Assembly: GCA_963070105.1 (NCBI GenBank)
Contig: OY718808.1
Span: 9,467,398-9,531,397 of the forward strand
DNA length: 64,000 bases
DNA from: Litomosoides sigmodontis
Lineage: Eukaryota; Nematoda; Chromadorea; Rhabditida; Onchocercidae
Reading direction: 5' to 3'
Shown here in pieces: positions 11,801-28,200 of the stretch. The notes beneath the pieces are model-generated. The model searched no databases. It was not told the DNA's origin and worked only from the letters and a program-made list of their open reading frames with translations. The translations under genes were made by a program, and so were the position numbers. The first letter of the stretch is position 1. Each line of letters begins with the position of its first letter.

Positions 11801-14800
11801 TGAATTATCGATAATTCTCTCCTCTCCTTCAATTAATAGTATTTCTTGCTTCTTATCCATAGTTTATTCATAGTCTTTTAGGTTGCTGATCATGTTGGTT
11901 CTCGTACACAAGATGAATGCATCATGCGATTTTTGCAGTTACCTATACAGGATCCATATCTAGAAGAAGGAGGTGCCGAAGCTGAGGTTTTGGGTACCGA
12001 TTCTGTCATTTTGTGTTGTTTTATGGAGATTTCAGCCCATTTTATTTACTCGTTAAAAGTTCGTAAATTCATTTAAGTGTCTTTAATTTTCTCGAAGTGG
12101 AATGTATTTTAGGTCCTCTAGCTTACCAACCAATGGCGTTCAGCCAAGCAGGTAATCCAATCATGTCGACGGTAGCATTTCTCGCATCCGTTGTCGATCC
12201 GCGCGTTGCATCGAAGGCTGCAAAGGCTGCATTAGGTATTGCTTAGAAATATTTAGCCTAGGCACTAGATTTGATCTAATCAAGTTTAATTTTGATCAGT
12301 TTTTGTTCTTTCAGTCTCCTCTCCTCCATTAATTTTTTTCAGCTTTTTTTCACGTACATTTGCAAAGTGTCGATTAATTACATTTCGAATTATAGTTTGA
12401 AAATGGTTTTTTTTAAGAATTATCAAATTGTATCTTAATTTGTTGATGTCTTGGCTAGATTTTGAATCATAAATTTAAAAATGAATTTTTGAAGAGGAGT
12501 TCGCAAAAATGAAAGAAGAAGTCCCTCCATTAGTTGCTGAAGCGCATGCGCTCAACGTAGAAGCAGCATCAGTAAGTGGTAAGATTGATGGCAGTGCGGG
12601 CCTGAGCGTTTCTGGAATTGCTGATGACAAAAGTAAGTTTTGAATTTTTAGTTTTTTGATAAAAAAGATTTGATAACTTCGGATTACTTTTTGTGTGTTT
12701 TTCAAAAGTTTCTGGGTTTTTTGTCTAGCCGACAAAGATAAAGGACCGGAATCAATGGACGTTCAATCTGAAGAAATGAAAAGTTCTTCGTCGGAAGGAA
12801 ACAAAGAAGCGGTCGAATCAAATGACAAGCAGAAAGACAACAAAAGTAAAGTTTCAGAAACAGTACAAACAGCAGCTGCTGCGGCGCTTGCTGCAGCTGC
12901 TGTGAAAGCAAAGGTTAGTTAGAAAGACTACTCAGTAAGTTTCCAAATATGAATAAAGGGAATTACAAAAAAGTGTTTTGCTAGGAACTTACAGAAATTT
13001 CCTGAAATTATTACTCATTCATTATTGAGCATTCATTTATTTTTGCAAACAAACCTTTTTGTTTTCTGTAAATACTACATGGAATTTTAATGCTTTTCAC
13101 TGAAGTAAACTATTTTTCAGCTGTTCAGTGGAAGTTCTGTTCCGATGTTTAAATTAAGAACTGTTTTTTGATAGGTTTCTTTCAGTGTTACTGATTTATG
13201 AGGTACATTTTAGCATCTGGCTGCGATAGAAGAGAGACGTATCAAGTCATTGGTTGCTCAGTTAGTCGAAACACAAATGAAGAAACTGGAAATGAAGTTA
13301 CGTCACTTCGATGAACTTGAAGCAATAATGGATAAAGAACGAGAGGCGGTAAGCAGTAAGCGGATTATTTTGGGATTACCCCGTATTCAATATAAGTTGA
13401 ATTTAATTTTAACTTAAAATTGCTGTAATATGTTTATAATTGGCTGTGCACTTGAAGCTTGAATACCAGCGGCAACAACTAATTTTGGAGCGACAGTCTT
13501 TTCATATGGATCAATTACGTTATCTTGAACAACGTGCTAAACATGAAGCACAGTCAAAGCTTGTTTCTGGTGGTAAATTTTCAGTTCATTTGCGAGAGTT
13601 TGTGAAGCTCACGAATTCTGGACCTGGGATGGTGATAAAGTTGATCATACGTTAGTTAGAAATGCTGAGATTTAGCCAGTACTTCTTTTTCATCATATAT
13701 GACGCAGATATTTCTATCTTCTTGACATCAGTTTATTTCACCTCAAGAATTCATGTGTTATCCTGATTATTCATGGATTGGAATAAGTTGACTTTTAAAA
13801 TATAGCGATTGCACTTGAAGGAAATCGAAATTATAGGTCAGCTATCGCCAAGCTTCTTACCACCTGGTTTTGAAGTTAGCAGTCCAACTCAGGAAATCGA
13901 AATGTTAGGTCAGCTCTCGCCAAGCTTGCCACCTGATTTGGAAGTTAGCAGTAGCAGTGCACCTCAGAAATTCGAAATTTTAGGTCAACTACCTCCAAGC
14001 TTACCACCTGGTTTTGAAGTTAGCGGTCCACCTCAGCCACAGCAACAAGTGCAAGTTCCTTCACATTCTGTGGGTGTTTCAACGTCCTCTATATCATCCA
14101 CTTGTCCACCAGCTGGTCTATCATCAATACAATCACAAATGCCTCATGATAGCGGTCATTTTTTTATTAATTTATCTCAAGAATCACCAGATTTTAGTGC
14201 TTCTTTTATTGGTACAAGAGCCTAGTGGTACTGCAGCATGTAAAGATCATTCAGTCCAATTCATTTGTATTTGGTGCTTGTGTTCAGATATATAGTCATT
14301 TTTGTGATATTTTTTGGTTTTAGCCCAGAAAATGGATACCTCGGAGACGTCAACTGGAATATCCGCCGCTATGCCACAAGTATCGCAAGCACTTGTTTCA
14401 GCTTCTGCGGCAACACCACAAGCAAGCGTTACTGCAGTACCACTGCAACCAAATACAACTGCGGTACCACCTCAATCAAATATAACTGCTGTACCACCCC
14501 AACCAAGCATGACTGTAGTACCATCCCAAACAGGTTTGTCTGCAGTACCATCACAACCAAATATGGCTGCAATACCATCGCAGGTGCAACAACAACAGCA
14601 TCCACAATCCCAACAACCTACTCAGACTATACAGCCGCCACCTCAGCAACCAAGCTCAACGGCTGGCACAATGAATGTTCCTCAAGTTATGACTGTACAA
14701 CCACAACAGCACATACCATCGCAGCAGCAGCAACAGGCTCCACCACCTCAACAGCAGTATCAACAAGCCCCAGTTCCACCTCAGCAACAACCACCACCTC

Positions 14801-15533
14801 AGCAGCAACCTTATCCTCCCCAGGGTGGTTATCAATCGCAACAACAATACTCGCAATATACGCAGAATACTTCACCCCAGCAGTATCCTCCACAAGGTGT
14901 GTTCAGCTTAGTTCTATGTAGTTTTAATTAGTTTTGCTTTATTATTTTGTGTCCTTTTTCATATCTTGACCTCAGGCATTATGCTATAAATGACGATCGG
15001 CCATGTTTGAATTACTTCTTTTCACCATTATACTAATGATGTGCTTTAGGTTATCAAAATACACCATCACAGGGATATTACGGACAGCCTGGAACTCGAC
15101 CGCCTTATCCGCAACAATATGCACAACGACCGCCTTACCAACAGTCAATGTCGGTAGGTTTCAATAATTTTAACAACACTTTTGATTGTCACAGTGGCTT
15201 GTGAGCTGTACATAATGGAGTCCTAAGTTTCAGGGCTATGGGCAGCCAGTGCGGCCAAGCTTTCCACCGACTTCGGTAGCAGCCCCACCACCAGGTCAAA
15301 ACTATGGTTATCCTCAAGGTTACCCACCGCAAGGACCGCAGGTATATATGGTTGCACTATTAAATGTGTCATTGAAGTCTTTGAAAAAATTTTATACTTC
15401 GAATTTATAGTATGCACCACCCAGTGGTTACGCGCATCCGCAAGGGCAACAAGCACCTCCACCGACTTCAATTCCTCAATCAGTAGAATCCTCGGATGCT
15501 GCCACACCACCTATGCATCAGGGAACGCCGTAA
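8822..15533 (+). CDS. swsn-1: SWI/SNF core subunit SWSN-1 (BAF155/BAF170, Moira)
   Basis: Scaffold subunit of the nuclear SWI/SNF (BAF) ATP-dependent chromatin remodeller. Nineteen exons: 8822-8853, 9232-9326, 9693-9775, 10115-10257, 10437-10550, 10681-10840, 11282-11440, 11617-11709, 11882-11993, 12113-12235, 12495-12632, 12729-12913, 13214-13348, 13458-13572, 13837-14211, 14324-14896, 15050-15153, 15234-15341, 15411-15533. They sum to 2970 nt, exactly 989 codons plus stop. Visible order: acidic N-terminus; SWIRM domain ([20 protein letters not shown], then [15 protein letters not shown]); SANT domain ([29 protein letters not shown]); the family's GPLAYQP and [14 protein letters not shown] signature; Ala-rich and Lys-rich linkers; a leucine-rich coiled coil (exons 13-14); and a Gln/Pro-rich tail ending GTP. 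An AATAAA lies at 15541, just after the stop. Exon 15 carries a triplicated segment with three candidate acceptors (reported separately). Identity is very secure; exact ends of exons 15-16 are less so. Confidence 0.95.
13821..14036 (+). repeat. Three tandem in-frame repeats carrying splice acceptors
   Basis: Three adjacent copies of 72, 75 and 69 bases (13821-13892, 13893-13967, 13968-14036) straddle the start of swsn-1 exon 15. Each runs from GAAAT(T)CGAAAT through ..TAG, GGTCA, then Leu-Ser/Pro-Pro-Ser and PPGFEVS, and ends in CCTCAG or ACTCAG. All are multiples of three, so copy number does not affect frame. Each contains an in-phase AG acceptor (after 13836, 13908 and 13983). Confidence 0.85.
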
Positions 15534-15540
15534 AGCCAGC

Positions 15541-15546
15541 AATAAA
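15541..15546 (+). terminator. Poly(A) signal of swsn-1
   Basis: A perfect AATAAA begins eight bases after the TAA stop of swsn-1, a normal distance for compact worm 3' UTRs. A run of T-rich sequence follows within 20 bases. Confidence 0.7.
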
Positions 15547-16928
15547 GCGTTTTGTAATTTGATTTTATGTCATAGAGCATATTTTGTGGTGCGACATTAT
15601 TTTAATTAGAAAGAATTGATGAGTCACATAATGAGATCATATTAGAAATTTTTCTAAATTTTACGTACTGGATTACCAACCTATTCAAATAAAAATGGAT
15701 TTAATTAAATAGTTTGAAACATTACGATGTTGTTCATGTATTTATGTTATTATTATTATTATTATTTATTATTATTTACCATTATCATTAATTATTTATT
15801 ATTATTATTGTTGTTATTATTAATTACTATTATTATTAATTATTGTTATTATTAATTATTATTATTAAATTATTTCGTCATTATTATTGGTATTAGATAA
15901 CATCATGCATCGGGGCGGTTGGTTGGGCTAAGTAGATGAATCCGGTTGAGTGTAACGAACGCAGATTATGTTTTAAGATTTTGATCATGTCATAATTCAT
16001 TACTGCATTTTGACATTATTTCTTTCGTTATTTGTTGCATTGGATTTTATTGTGATCTATTGATTGTTATATAGGTGCTCGACTCACTAAATATGAATTG
16101 CAGGTAATGATACAATTCGTACTTCATTGCTAAGGCAATTTAAAAATTAGAAATCATTATAAGAAATTCTCAAGGAAATAAGTAACTGTATGTTTTTACA
16201 AGAATTATGAGGAAGATGAATGATTTTTAATCAAATATTGTTATGTAGTTTGAGTAAGGACCGGACCATTATTTCATTCGTGGCTACGAAAATTCTTTTA
16301 ATCTTGTGAGTCACTGCCGCAGGAGGAAAGGAAGCAGCCACAAAGCTGAGCTTCTTTATTTACACTTTGAAAATTATGAGAAGTATTGTTTATTTTGCAA
16401 AGATTTCCTCCGATTTGTATGTATCTTTCAAAAATAAAATTGTTTTCTTCATGTTGTAATGTAATTCATAACGTATTAATTGTTACGTTACAGTTTGGAT
16501 GGTATTGTTGTTCCGTTTCTATGACATGCGAAATCCTTGTCGAGGTTTTGATTCTGCAAATATAGTGTTTGTTATCATTAAAAGTTGATCATCCAAGGGA
16601 AGTTGGGTATAGATCGCTTTCTAAAATAATATGAATTCTGAAAGAAGGTGGCATTCTGTTTATTCGGCTTGGGTGTAAACGCTGTATGTGTTAAAACTAA
16701 AATTGCATGGTGGCGTTTGGCTATGCCTTTTCAAAACAATATAAGTTAATAATTGGTCAACCGTAAAGTGAGTGCGGATTATGTTTCAGTTTCTGTTAGG
16801 CTCAGGAAACCCAAGCTAATTACTGGAAATCAGGTAAGAATTTACACACCTTGCGGAAGGTCCTACAATTTCGCCACATTCAGAGCCTTGCATTCGAGAA
16901 TTATGGAGCTTGTCCTGAAGTTGAAAGG
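15547..16928. other. Intergenic region with imperfect TTA/ATT tract
   Basis: No supported coding exon. Bases about 15745-15895 are an imperfect microsatellite of ATT/TTA units with interruptions. Sequence at about 16800-16833 (ending ATCAG before GTAAGA) looks like a non-coding 5' exon of the downstream gene, and CATTCAG at about 16876-16882 would be its acceptor; both are guesses from splice signals only. Confidence 0.45.
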
Positions 16929-18369
16929 ATGAATGGACAGCAATTTTCATTGGAAAAGGAGCATGATGACGATGACATAGCGTCAGCTATTGACGAACTA
17001 AGGTCTGAGGTGCAGGCAAGAGATACAATGGAAGACAGTGATGACGAATCGATTACACCTGCTCAACTTGTCAAAGAAGTTACGATTGCATGGCAAAATG
17101 AAATTTGTGCACCGAGGCTATTGCCACACATGTAAGTGAGGGATATGTCGTGATAAAAATACCTAAATTGTTTGTCACAACGAAAGCTTTCATAAATTCA
17201 CGTAATTATATTTTATAAACTCTGTAGTTAAGGCATTTTATTTATGCTGTATAAAAAGAAAGGATACGGTAGACTTCTTTTTCAGGGAAACTATTGTTGA
17301 TTTAATGATCGATCAACTGGAATCGATGGAAGAGAATTTTAGTAGGTGTAAGGATCATACTTCACTGAAGATTATTTTGCATAAGATGGAAGTACAACGC
17401 TTGGCTTACATAATCAATGAATATATTAGAGTACGACTTAAAAAGGTTTCAGTTTCTCAGAATTTAAATTTGAAGAAATTATGAAGTTAACTTAGACAGT
17501 GTTATAATTTAATGTTTTTCGAACACTTCCGCAGCATTCCATTTGCTGATGCATTGAAGGATATTAATGCTCATTTAGTGTAAGATGTTTTAGCCTGAAT
17601 TGCATTTTCAACACTTAGAAGCATTGGTTCCATATCTTAGGTTTCATGTTGGAGATCTTTTTCTTTGAAATATATTTTTTTATGGCTGAATCAAGTCATA
17701 AAAATTTTACTATTTTCCAGATCGAAAAGGATGTTGAAGTACTGCAGAATGAGGATGCTGAACGAGAAAAAACAAATGCACCACGTCTGCTTACTTCAGC
17801 CGAAAGGGTTTTTGCTGAGCGGTATAATTATAAATATGTTTTGTTGTTTCACTTGTAGGATTAATGAAATTGTTATTTTCAATAAACTGTCCATTCATAC
17901 ATTAACTATAATTAGTTTCGTCTTTTCTTTTCTCACTTTCCTTTTGCTTTTAGCAATTTATCTATTGGTGAACAGTAACATTCCAACGAATATGTGAGTC
18001 AAAATAAATATTGTGGTGAAGAATGCAGTAAGATCAATTATTTCCATTAGTATCAAGTAATCATGTTTATGCGGGCGTGAACGTTCCTGAAATTGCAGTT
18101 ATGAGTTGATGAAACGTCATTTGATGGAAACGAGTTTTCTGGAACGAATACCGCCGTCATTACAACGTCTACCGACTATTGCACTTGATATGTCCGCAGA
18201 ACGGGTAATCGTCGAAGTGACAAGTAATAAGCAAGAGCATGCAGTGATTCCCGAAATGACTGACCTGCTATCAGATCGAACTATTGATCTGCCACCCGGT
18301 TCCATCCATTTCATCCCATATCCTTCGATAGCTGACCTTCTAGAAGCTAACAAAGTTCGCTTATTGTAG
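16929..18369 (+). CDS. sld-5: GINS complex subunit SLD5
   Basis: Subunit of the GINS tetramer, which with MCM2-7 and CDC45 forms the replicative CMG helicase in the nucleus. Four exons (16929-17131, 17286-17445, 17721-17821, 18099-18369) total 735 nt, 244 codons plus TAG, close to the family's usual 220-240. The start is the first ATG after an in-frame acceptor (CATTCAG) and precedes an acidic patch. Family marks: the helical A-domain with ITPAQLVKEVTIAWQNEICA and APRLLP; the helix IINEYIRVRLKKIEKDV, which matches the conserved RxRLxKIEK core of SLD5; the ER..LMKRHLMETSFLERIP segment; and a C-terminal B-domain ending with PYPSIADLLEANKVRLL. Intron 2 contains a short acceptor/donor-flanked stretch (17535-17581) that I leave out because the KIEK motif requires direct joining of exons 2 and 3. 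Confidence 0.92.
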
Positions 18370-19343
18370 TACAGAACTTCTTACAGCCTTTTCATCTTAA
18401 CAGACAAGACAGACCACCTGACGTAAATCACTGCGTTATCCCACTGTATTATCTTTACATCTTAATGGCTAGGCATGCATCCACACTTTCGTTTTTGTTA
18501 CATAAATGTTTTCCAGTGAATAAGCAAATACAATGAAAATTGCTAACAGATGCTGTGTACCTCTGAGTCTCATGTCTTTCATACATGTTTCGTTCTTCAT
18601 TGCGATGTAATTGTTTGAATTTGATTTCCTCATTTTAATCATCACCTTACTCATTGATATTGCTAACAATAAGCGTTAACTTCAAGAGTTATATCTTATG
18701 AATCTTGTTCCACTCGATTTCTCTGGAGCTTTTACATCATATGTTGTCATGCAAATGTAAAAAGTGTTCTTTAGGACCGTGACACTTTAGCAAAATTACT
18801 ATGAATCACACAGACAAAATGATATGTATCATTGTTTTTTCTTATGCTAATAGATAATGTCAACCTCTTCAAATCTTTTATCTGACACATGAAATACACA
18901 CGTAAAAAGGATGTTTGTAGAAGTCACTGCAATAAAAAGTTCTGAGTGAAATTCTATGTAAATATGCCCTTACAGATGATAAATCTCAAATACCAATTTC
19001 TGCATTTCAGGATTTACGTCTTTTCGAGAACATAAGTTACGGAAAGCAGAAACTGAATGCCTTTTCAAAAAAATTCCACTTCTAATCGGGTATTTCAAAA
19101 TTTTGTGTGCACATGAATAAAATAAAGGGACACTGCGAAATTTCCTCGGTTACAGCAATACATTATATGTTACAATTTCTCCGAAAATGCTTTTCGATTG
19201 CCTTTCACGAAACTTGAATTTTCATGCATATCAAGGGGATGATTTGGGCATTTAAAGGAAGTTAAAATTTCGTCGACGCGGCTTGTTAAAATTCTTATAA
19301 CACTGAGGAAAACACGACTTCTTGGAAGTCCGATAAGGCATAA
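18370..19343. other. Convergent 3' intergenic region
   Basis: About 1 kb between the stop of sld-5 (+) and the stop of the serine palmitoyltransferase gene (-). It is AT-rich with no coding exon on either strand. It must hold both 3' UTRs; AATAAA-like hexamers occur at about 18931 on the plus strand. Nothing else was seen. Confidence 0.5.
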
Positions 19344-23880
<4,537 letters not shown>

Positions 23881-24227
23881 CTGATAATGCCTGCACATAT
23901 GCATATTGTAAAAATTAAATCAATTGATAATTATTTAACAATCATTACTTCTCAATTTGATAAAAGTAATTTTTCTTGAATTAAAAAAAAATTTCATTGA
24001 GAACAAAAATATCGCATGCAAAAAGGAAGGTGAATTATCACTACTATCAATGACGCTGCAGACAACGATTGAGAGGCAAAAAATGAGAGAAGAAAATTGT
24101 TTCACTCAATTTCTTTTTTTTATTATTTCGTCGTTTTTGAAAATGTTGCGGGAAAAGTAGTGAAAAGGAAAAAATTTTTCGCCGTGCAATTTGATGTATG
24201 AAAAAATTAAATTTTAGAAAAAAAAAT

Positions 24228-24419
24228 GTACTTTGCAGCGGAAGATTCCGCAGAGGTATTGATATTCGAATCGAGAACCGTTAAATGATGATGAGAAGGG
24301 TTTGGAGATTGCAATGCTAATGGACAAACGTCATGTGCTATTTTCTGCAGCGATTCCGATAAATCTGAACATTCCTGATCATTTATCGGTAATGAATCAA
24401 ATGCTACCGTCTCATCCAT
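24228..24419 (-). CDS. Candidate first coding exon upstream of sptl-2
   Basis: An ATG at 24419 follows an orphan GCATTTCAG acceptor by about 36 bases and an in-frame TGA immediately precedes it, so it is a credible start. About 63 codons (MDETVAFDSLPINDQECSD..., Ser-rich, acidic) run to a GTACAT donor at about 24227. The exon ends in phase 2, while the next sptl-2 exon (23880) is open only in phase 0, so a direct join fails. Either a small exon is missing between them or this is a separate or non-productive transcript. The N-terminus of this enzyme family is poorly conserved, so content gives no help. Confidence 0.4.
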
Positions 24420-25230
24420 TCAGATTCAAATTCAGTCCAACTAGTCTCCTGAAATGCACATATAAAATGATCATTTCAACAGAGCAATTCCATCAGATAA
24501 AAAATCAGAAATTAATTTAAAAAAAAACGACATAAGGTACCAATCAGGAAGGTGTCACCTCATTGATTAAATTCGGAAAGATTAGGCTGAGAACTGGGGA
24601 TGAGATGATAATGGAGGGAAGATCCGGAATGCACGAATGATTGAGGAGAAAGAAGAGTGATTAGATGGAAACGCTGGATGAAAAAGAAGTGTGGGATAGT
24701 TAGAATTTGCCTTCTTCAAATCATACTCTTCATACTCCCTATCTCATTCGTTTACCACCGAAAATTTTCCCAACTTTTCCACTCAATTTAAATAATTTCA
24801 AAATTCACATCTCTCGATGCTACAATAAATGTCAAAATAAAATTTTGTAATAATTTTATATGTACATTTATTTATACAATGTGACAGGTAACACGTACGT
24901 CAGTTGCAGTGGAGGAAGTATTAAGGGATGATAAGCAGTAATTTGATAATCTACACGAGCGTACAGTAGTAGTAAAGGCAAACAGTACAACGTTCAGAGG
25001 TCATGAAATGCCTCAACGTTTCAAATTCCAACTTTGTGCTATAGCACGCGAAGATGGACGCGTAGAGAGAGAGACAGACAGACAGACACACGAATGTACA
25101 GCACACGGAGACGTGCACGCTTTAGAGGGATCTACTGCAAACGTAGGGAAGTTAAAAATGCGCAATTTTTAGGCTGAAGAGGTTTCGAAAGTTAACCTTT
25201 GGCCTGTGAGTGGGAACTTTTTAGGGAGAA
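24420..25230. other. Non-coding, probable promoter zone
   Basis: No supported exon. The stretch 24890-25220 is GC-richer than its surroundings and contains a GACA/GA-rich patch (about 25070-25092). It ends with TTTTTAG ten bases before the ATG at 25231. It is likely the upstream region of the plus-strand gene that starts there, and possibly a divergent promoter with the exon at 24419. Confidence 0.35.
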
Positions 25231-28200
25231 ATGACTACGTCGCCAACTGCAACGTTACCTACCATCCTTGTACAGCGTCCACTAAAGCACGCAGAACAAG
25301 AAAATGCACCACCTGACGGTTATCGCATGAAAACTTCATCTGCCATACTTCTACCACCCACTCACTCATCTCATCAAACGTACGTCCGTCCGTCCCTCGA
25401 TGCCATAAAGACGTAAGAGCGATCTGTTAGTAAATTCAATGAGAGGAGGGAGAGAGAGAGAGAGAGAGAGAGCGAGAGCGGGAAGTAGTGTAATGACAAT
25501 GATTGCTTTTACAGAAGAAGTGCGGGTCGATACTTTCCGCTCTCTCTTCCTCAGTCTTTTTTCACGATCCACTCAGTGAAGAGATTGGCTGGGAACACGT
25601 AAGGGGAATGCTCGGATGCGTCTCCGAGAAAGCTGTAATACCCTGCCTATTCCGATTTCTCACCTAGGCAACATGTCGATCTCCTCATAATTGGCAGCGC
25701 CGAAAGTCTACGGTGAAACCGGATCCCATCCCCCCTCCCTCCACTCTCCTTCTCGCCGCCAGTCCAATAGATATGACGCGAGGATCGTCCTGTTTCTGGA
25801 TGAAGTGCGTCGGGATGGAATCCATTTCAAATCCTACATCAATCTACTTCGAAAAAAGTTCGAATCCTTTCCGATAACAATGCTGAATCAGACGAGGATC
25901 TTTTCTGTAATCGTAATCAGTGGAATACTTCCGCTGACACGTGACAACAATACTTCCTTTTCAGTTTACCGACAATCCATTTCATATCGAATTTTGAATA
26001 TAAAATTTAAATTTGAATTGATCATACGCGTACACGCAACCATACGTTCGTGACATAATAAAATATCTTCAGCGCTAATAGCACGAAATGGAATGCGCGT
26101 ACATCGATCAAGACTATACTGGTAAGCACGAGCGCATGAATAATTAATTATGTGTCTTCATATGATGTCATGAAATACATATGCAATATCTGCGAAGGGA
26201 TTAAAATTGATAAAAAAAAAATGAAGCAAATGAAATGGATGAATATACATAATTGATAATAATCATCGTCAGCACCAGGCGGTAATCGATCAGACGAATT
26301 TTACAGTCAAAGAAAAATTAAGCTTTACTTTGATGAGGATAATATCAATTATATAATAATGTAAAATAAAGAGATGAATTATTCCATGAACAAACCGACA
26401 GTCGGATTTATTAATTTCGGTTCTATGCTAGCTGATATTCAAGTAAATTATCTCTGTCTTATATCATTTAAAAACAAATGAATATATTTCAAATTTACTT
26501 TGTGCAAACACTATAGCTACTACCGATTACTGATTACTGCACTGCTTCTCGCACTGTTTGAGAACTTTGAAGTGAATATTTCCCTCACGTGAATTCATAG
26601 CAACGACATCTTTTCACTTATTTATTTATGATTGACAGAAAACGAAATATAACACAACATTTGAATCGTTAGAGAAAACAACAGAAAGGCACGGTCGTAA
26701 ACATTCCTTCACTCATTAAGTATGAAGCTAATAGCAACGTGTGCATCACAGGTTAACTAAGTTGAAAAGAGAGAAAGCGAAAATTTTAAATCTCGCAAAT
26801 TTCATCAAGCCGTTCTTTCTCACGACGAAATTTGATTTCCTTCATCCATCACTAGCATATTATTGCTCAATTGAGAAATCAAAAAAAAGAAAACGGTCCC
26901 GGTCTATTACAAATAAAATTTTTCTTCATAGCAATGGAAATAAGTCAAATTTGAAATAAAACTTTAAAAGCTAGAAAAAAAGACGGAAAGGCACGAAATA
27001 AAAAACACCACTGATTAATAAAAATATAAAAGAGAATTAAAGTAAACATAAAGTTCAAAATCAAAGGTTCATTTAACAACTTAAATTGCATTTCGAGGAT
27101 CTGATATTGGGAGTGATAATTGATAATTGAAGCCTAGCCACTTAAATGAAACGTAGGAGCAGAATTTTCCCTAAAAGTTCTATGATATGATATATAAACT
27201 TGTGCAGTTAGTTTTGAAACAGTTCATTCCATCTTTGAATTGAGCAAACCATGGCAAATTCAGTTATCCAATTGAGATTTGAAAATAATTTTGTTGAATT
27301 TGCAATCATTTATTTGTCTTCCTAACGTACAAATTTAAGTGTTTAGTAGGAAAAAAGCGGAAACGAAATCAGCCAGTTCACACAAAACTGCCCTAAAGTC
27401 AATTGAAAATTTAAATTTAAATTCACCCGATTTTTAAGTGATAAAATTTGTAAGTGAAAAGAGGAGATCATTGATCAGCACAGTACAATGTAGTGTAATA
27501 TTGCAATAATTTTAATAATTAGCTTATATATCTTCAGCTTTATCGCTTTGCAAATTTTCCGGTATCAGTGGAAGCAATACCGTATTCGTTTCAGTATCGA
27601 ATTTTAATTCCTTAATTGGTTTCCGTAATCGGATAAATCTCTCGTTCACCGCTGTATCATTGAATATGGAATCGGCTCGTAACGTATTACTCGTATTCTC
27701 ATTATAATCATCAATTGATCGACGACTTTCAGAAAGCTAAATAATTGTAATTGGTGAAAGTAAAAATCTGAAAATCTCACCAAAATTCGAAACCATTCTA
27801 TAAAAAAAAAAAAGGCTTTTTATGTAAAACTTGCATGCGTGCAACGTAAGTCTAATTAGATATACGCACACACGCACGCATGCATGCATGCATAGGACAG
27901 GCAAGCACACCTCCGTTTTTCTCCAAAGAATTTTGAGAAAATTTCGGAAAGAAAGATTTCTAATTTAAGGGAAGAGATAGAGGAACGGGAGTTTCGGAAG
28001 AGGAAGGCGAGATACCTTTTCTTCAACTTCGTAGAAAGCATTCCAAAGTGATAGTACCAGGTCGGTGCCGAACAGGACACCTGCATGAATTTCAACCATT
28101 CGCAGCACGAATAAGCCGTCGCATCGCAGGTAACTTCGCACGAATCGATCCACTTCTTTCGCTTTAGCTAAAATTCACTTTCTAAAAAAAGCAATCTCAA

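Noticed and set aside
14656..14893. Leu/Val-rich minus-strand frames resembling membrane proteins
   Set aside because: Antisense of the same Gln/Pro repeat; composition artefact.
14265..14921. 218-codon open frame, Thr/Ser-rich, on the plus strand
   Set aside because: It is the shifted frame of the Gln/Pro-rich exon of swsn-1; CAA/CCA repeats keep all frames open. The swsn-1 frame closes perfectly with its neighbours.
17535..17581. Candidate extra exon inside sld-5 intron 2
   Set aside because: It has acceptor and donor signals, but the conserved RLKKIEKDV motif of SLD5 is formed only if exons 2 and 3 join directly.
25691..26053. 120-codon open frame on the plus strand
   Set aside because: GC-richer and open, but joining to the exon at 25231 meets a stop at once, no ATG context is convincing, and the second half is low quality. 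Left as non-coding.
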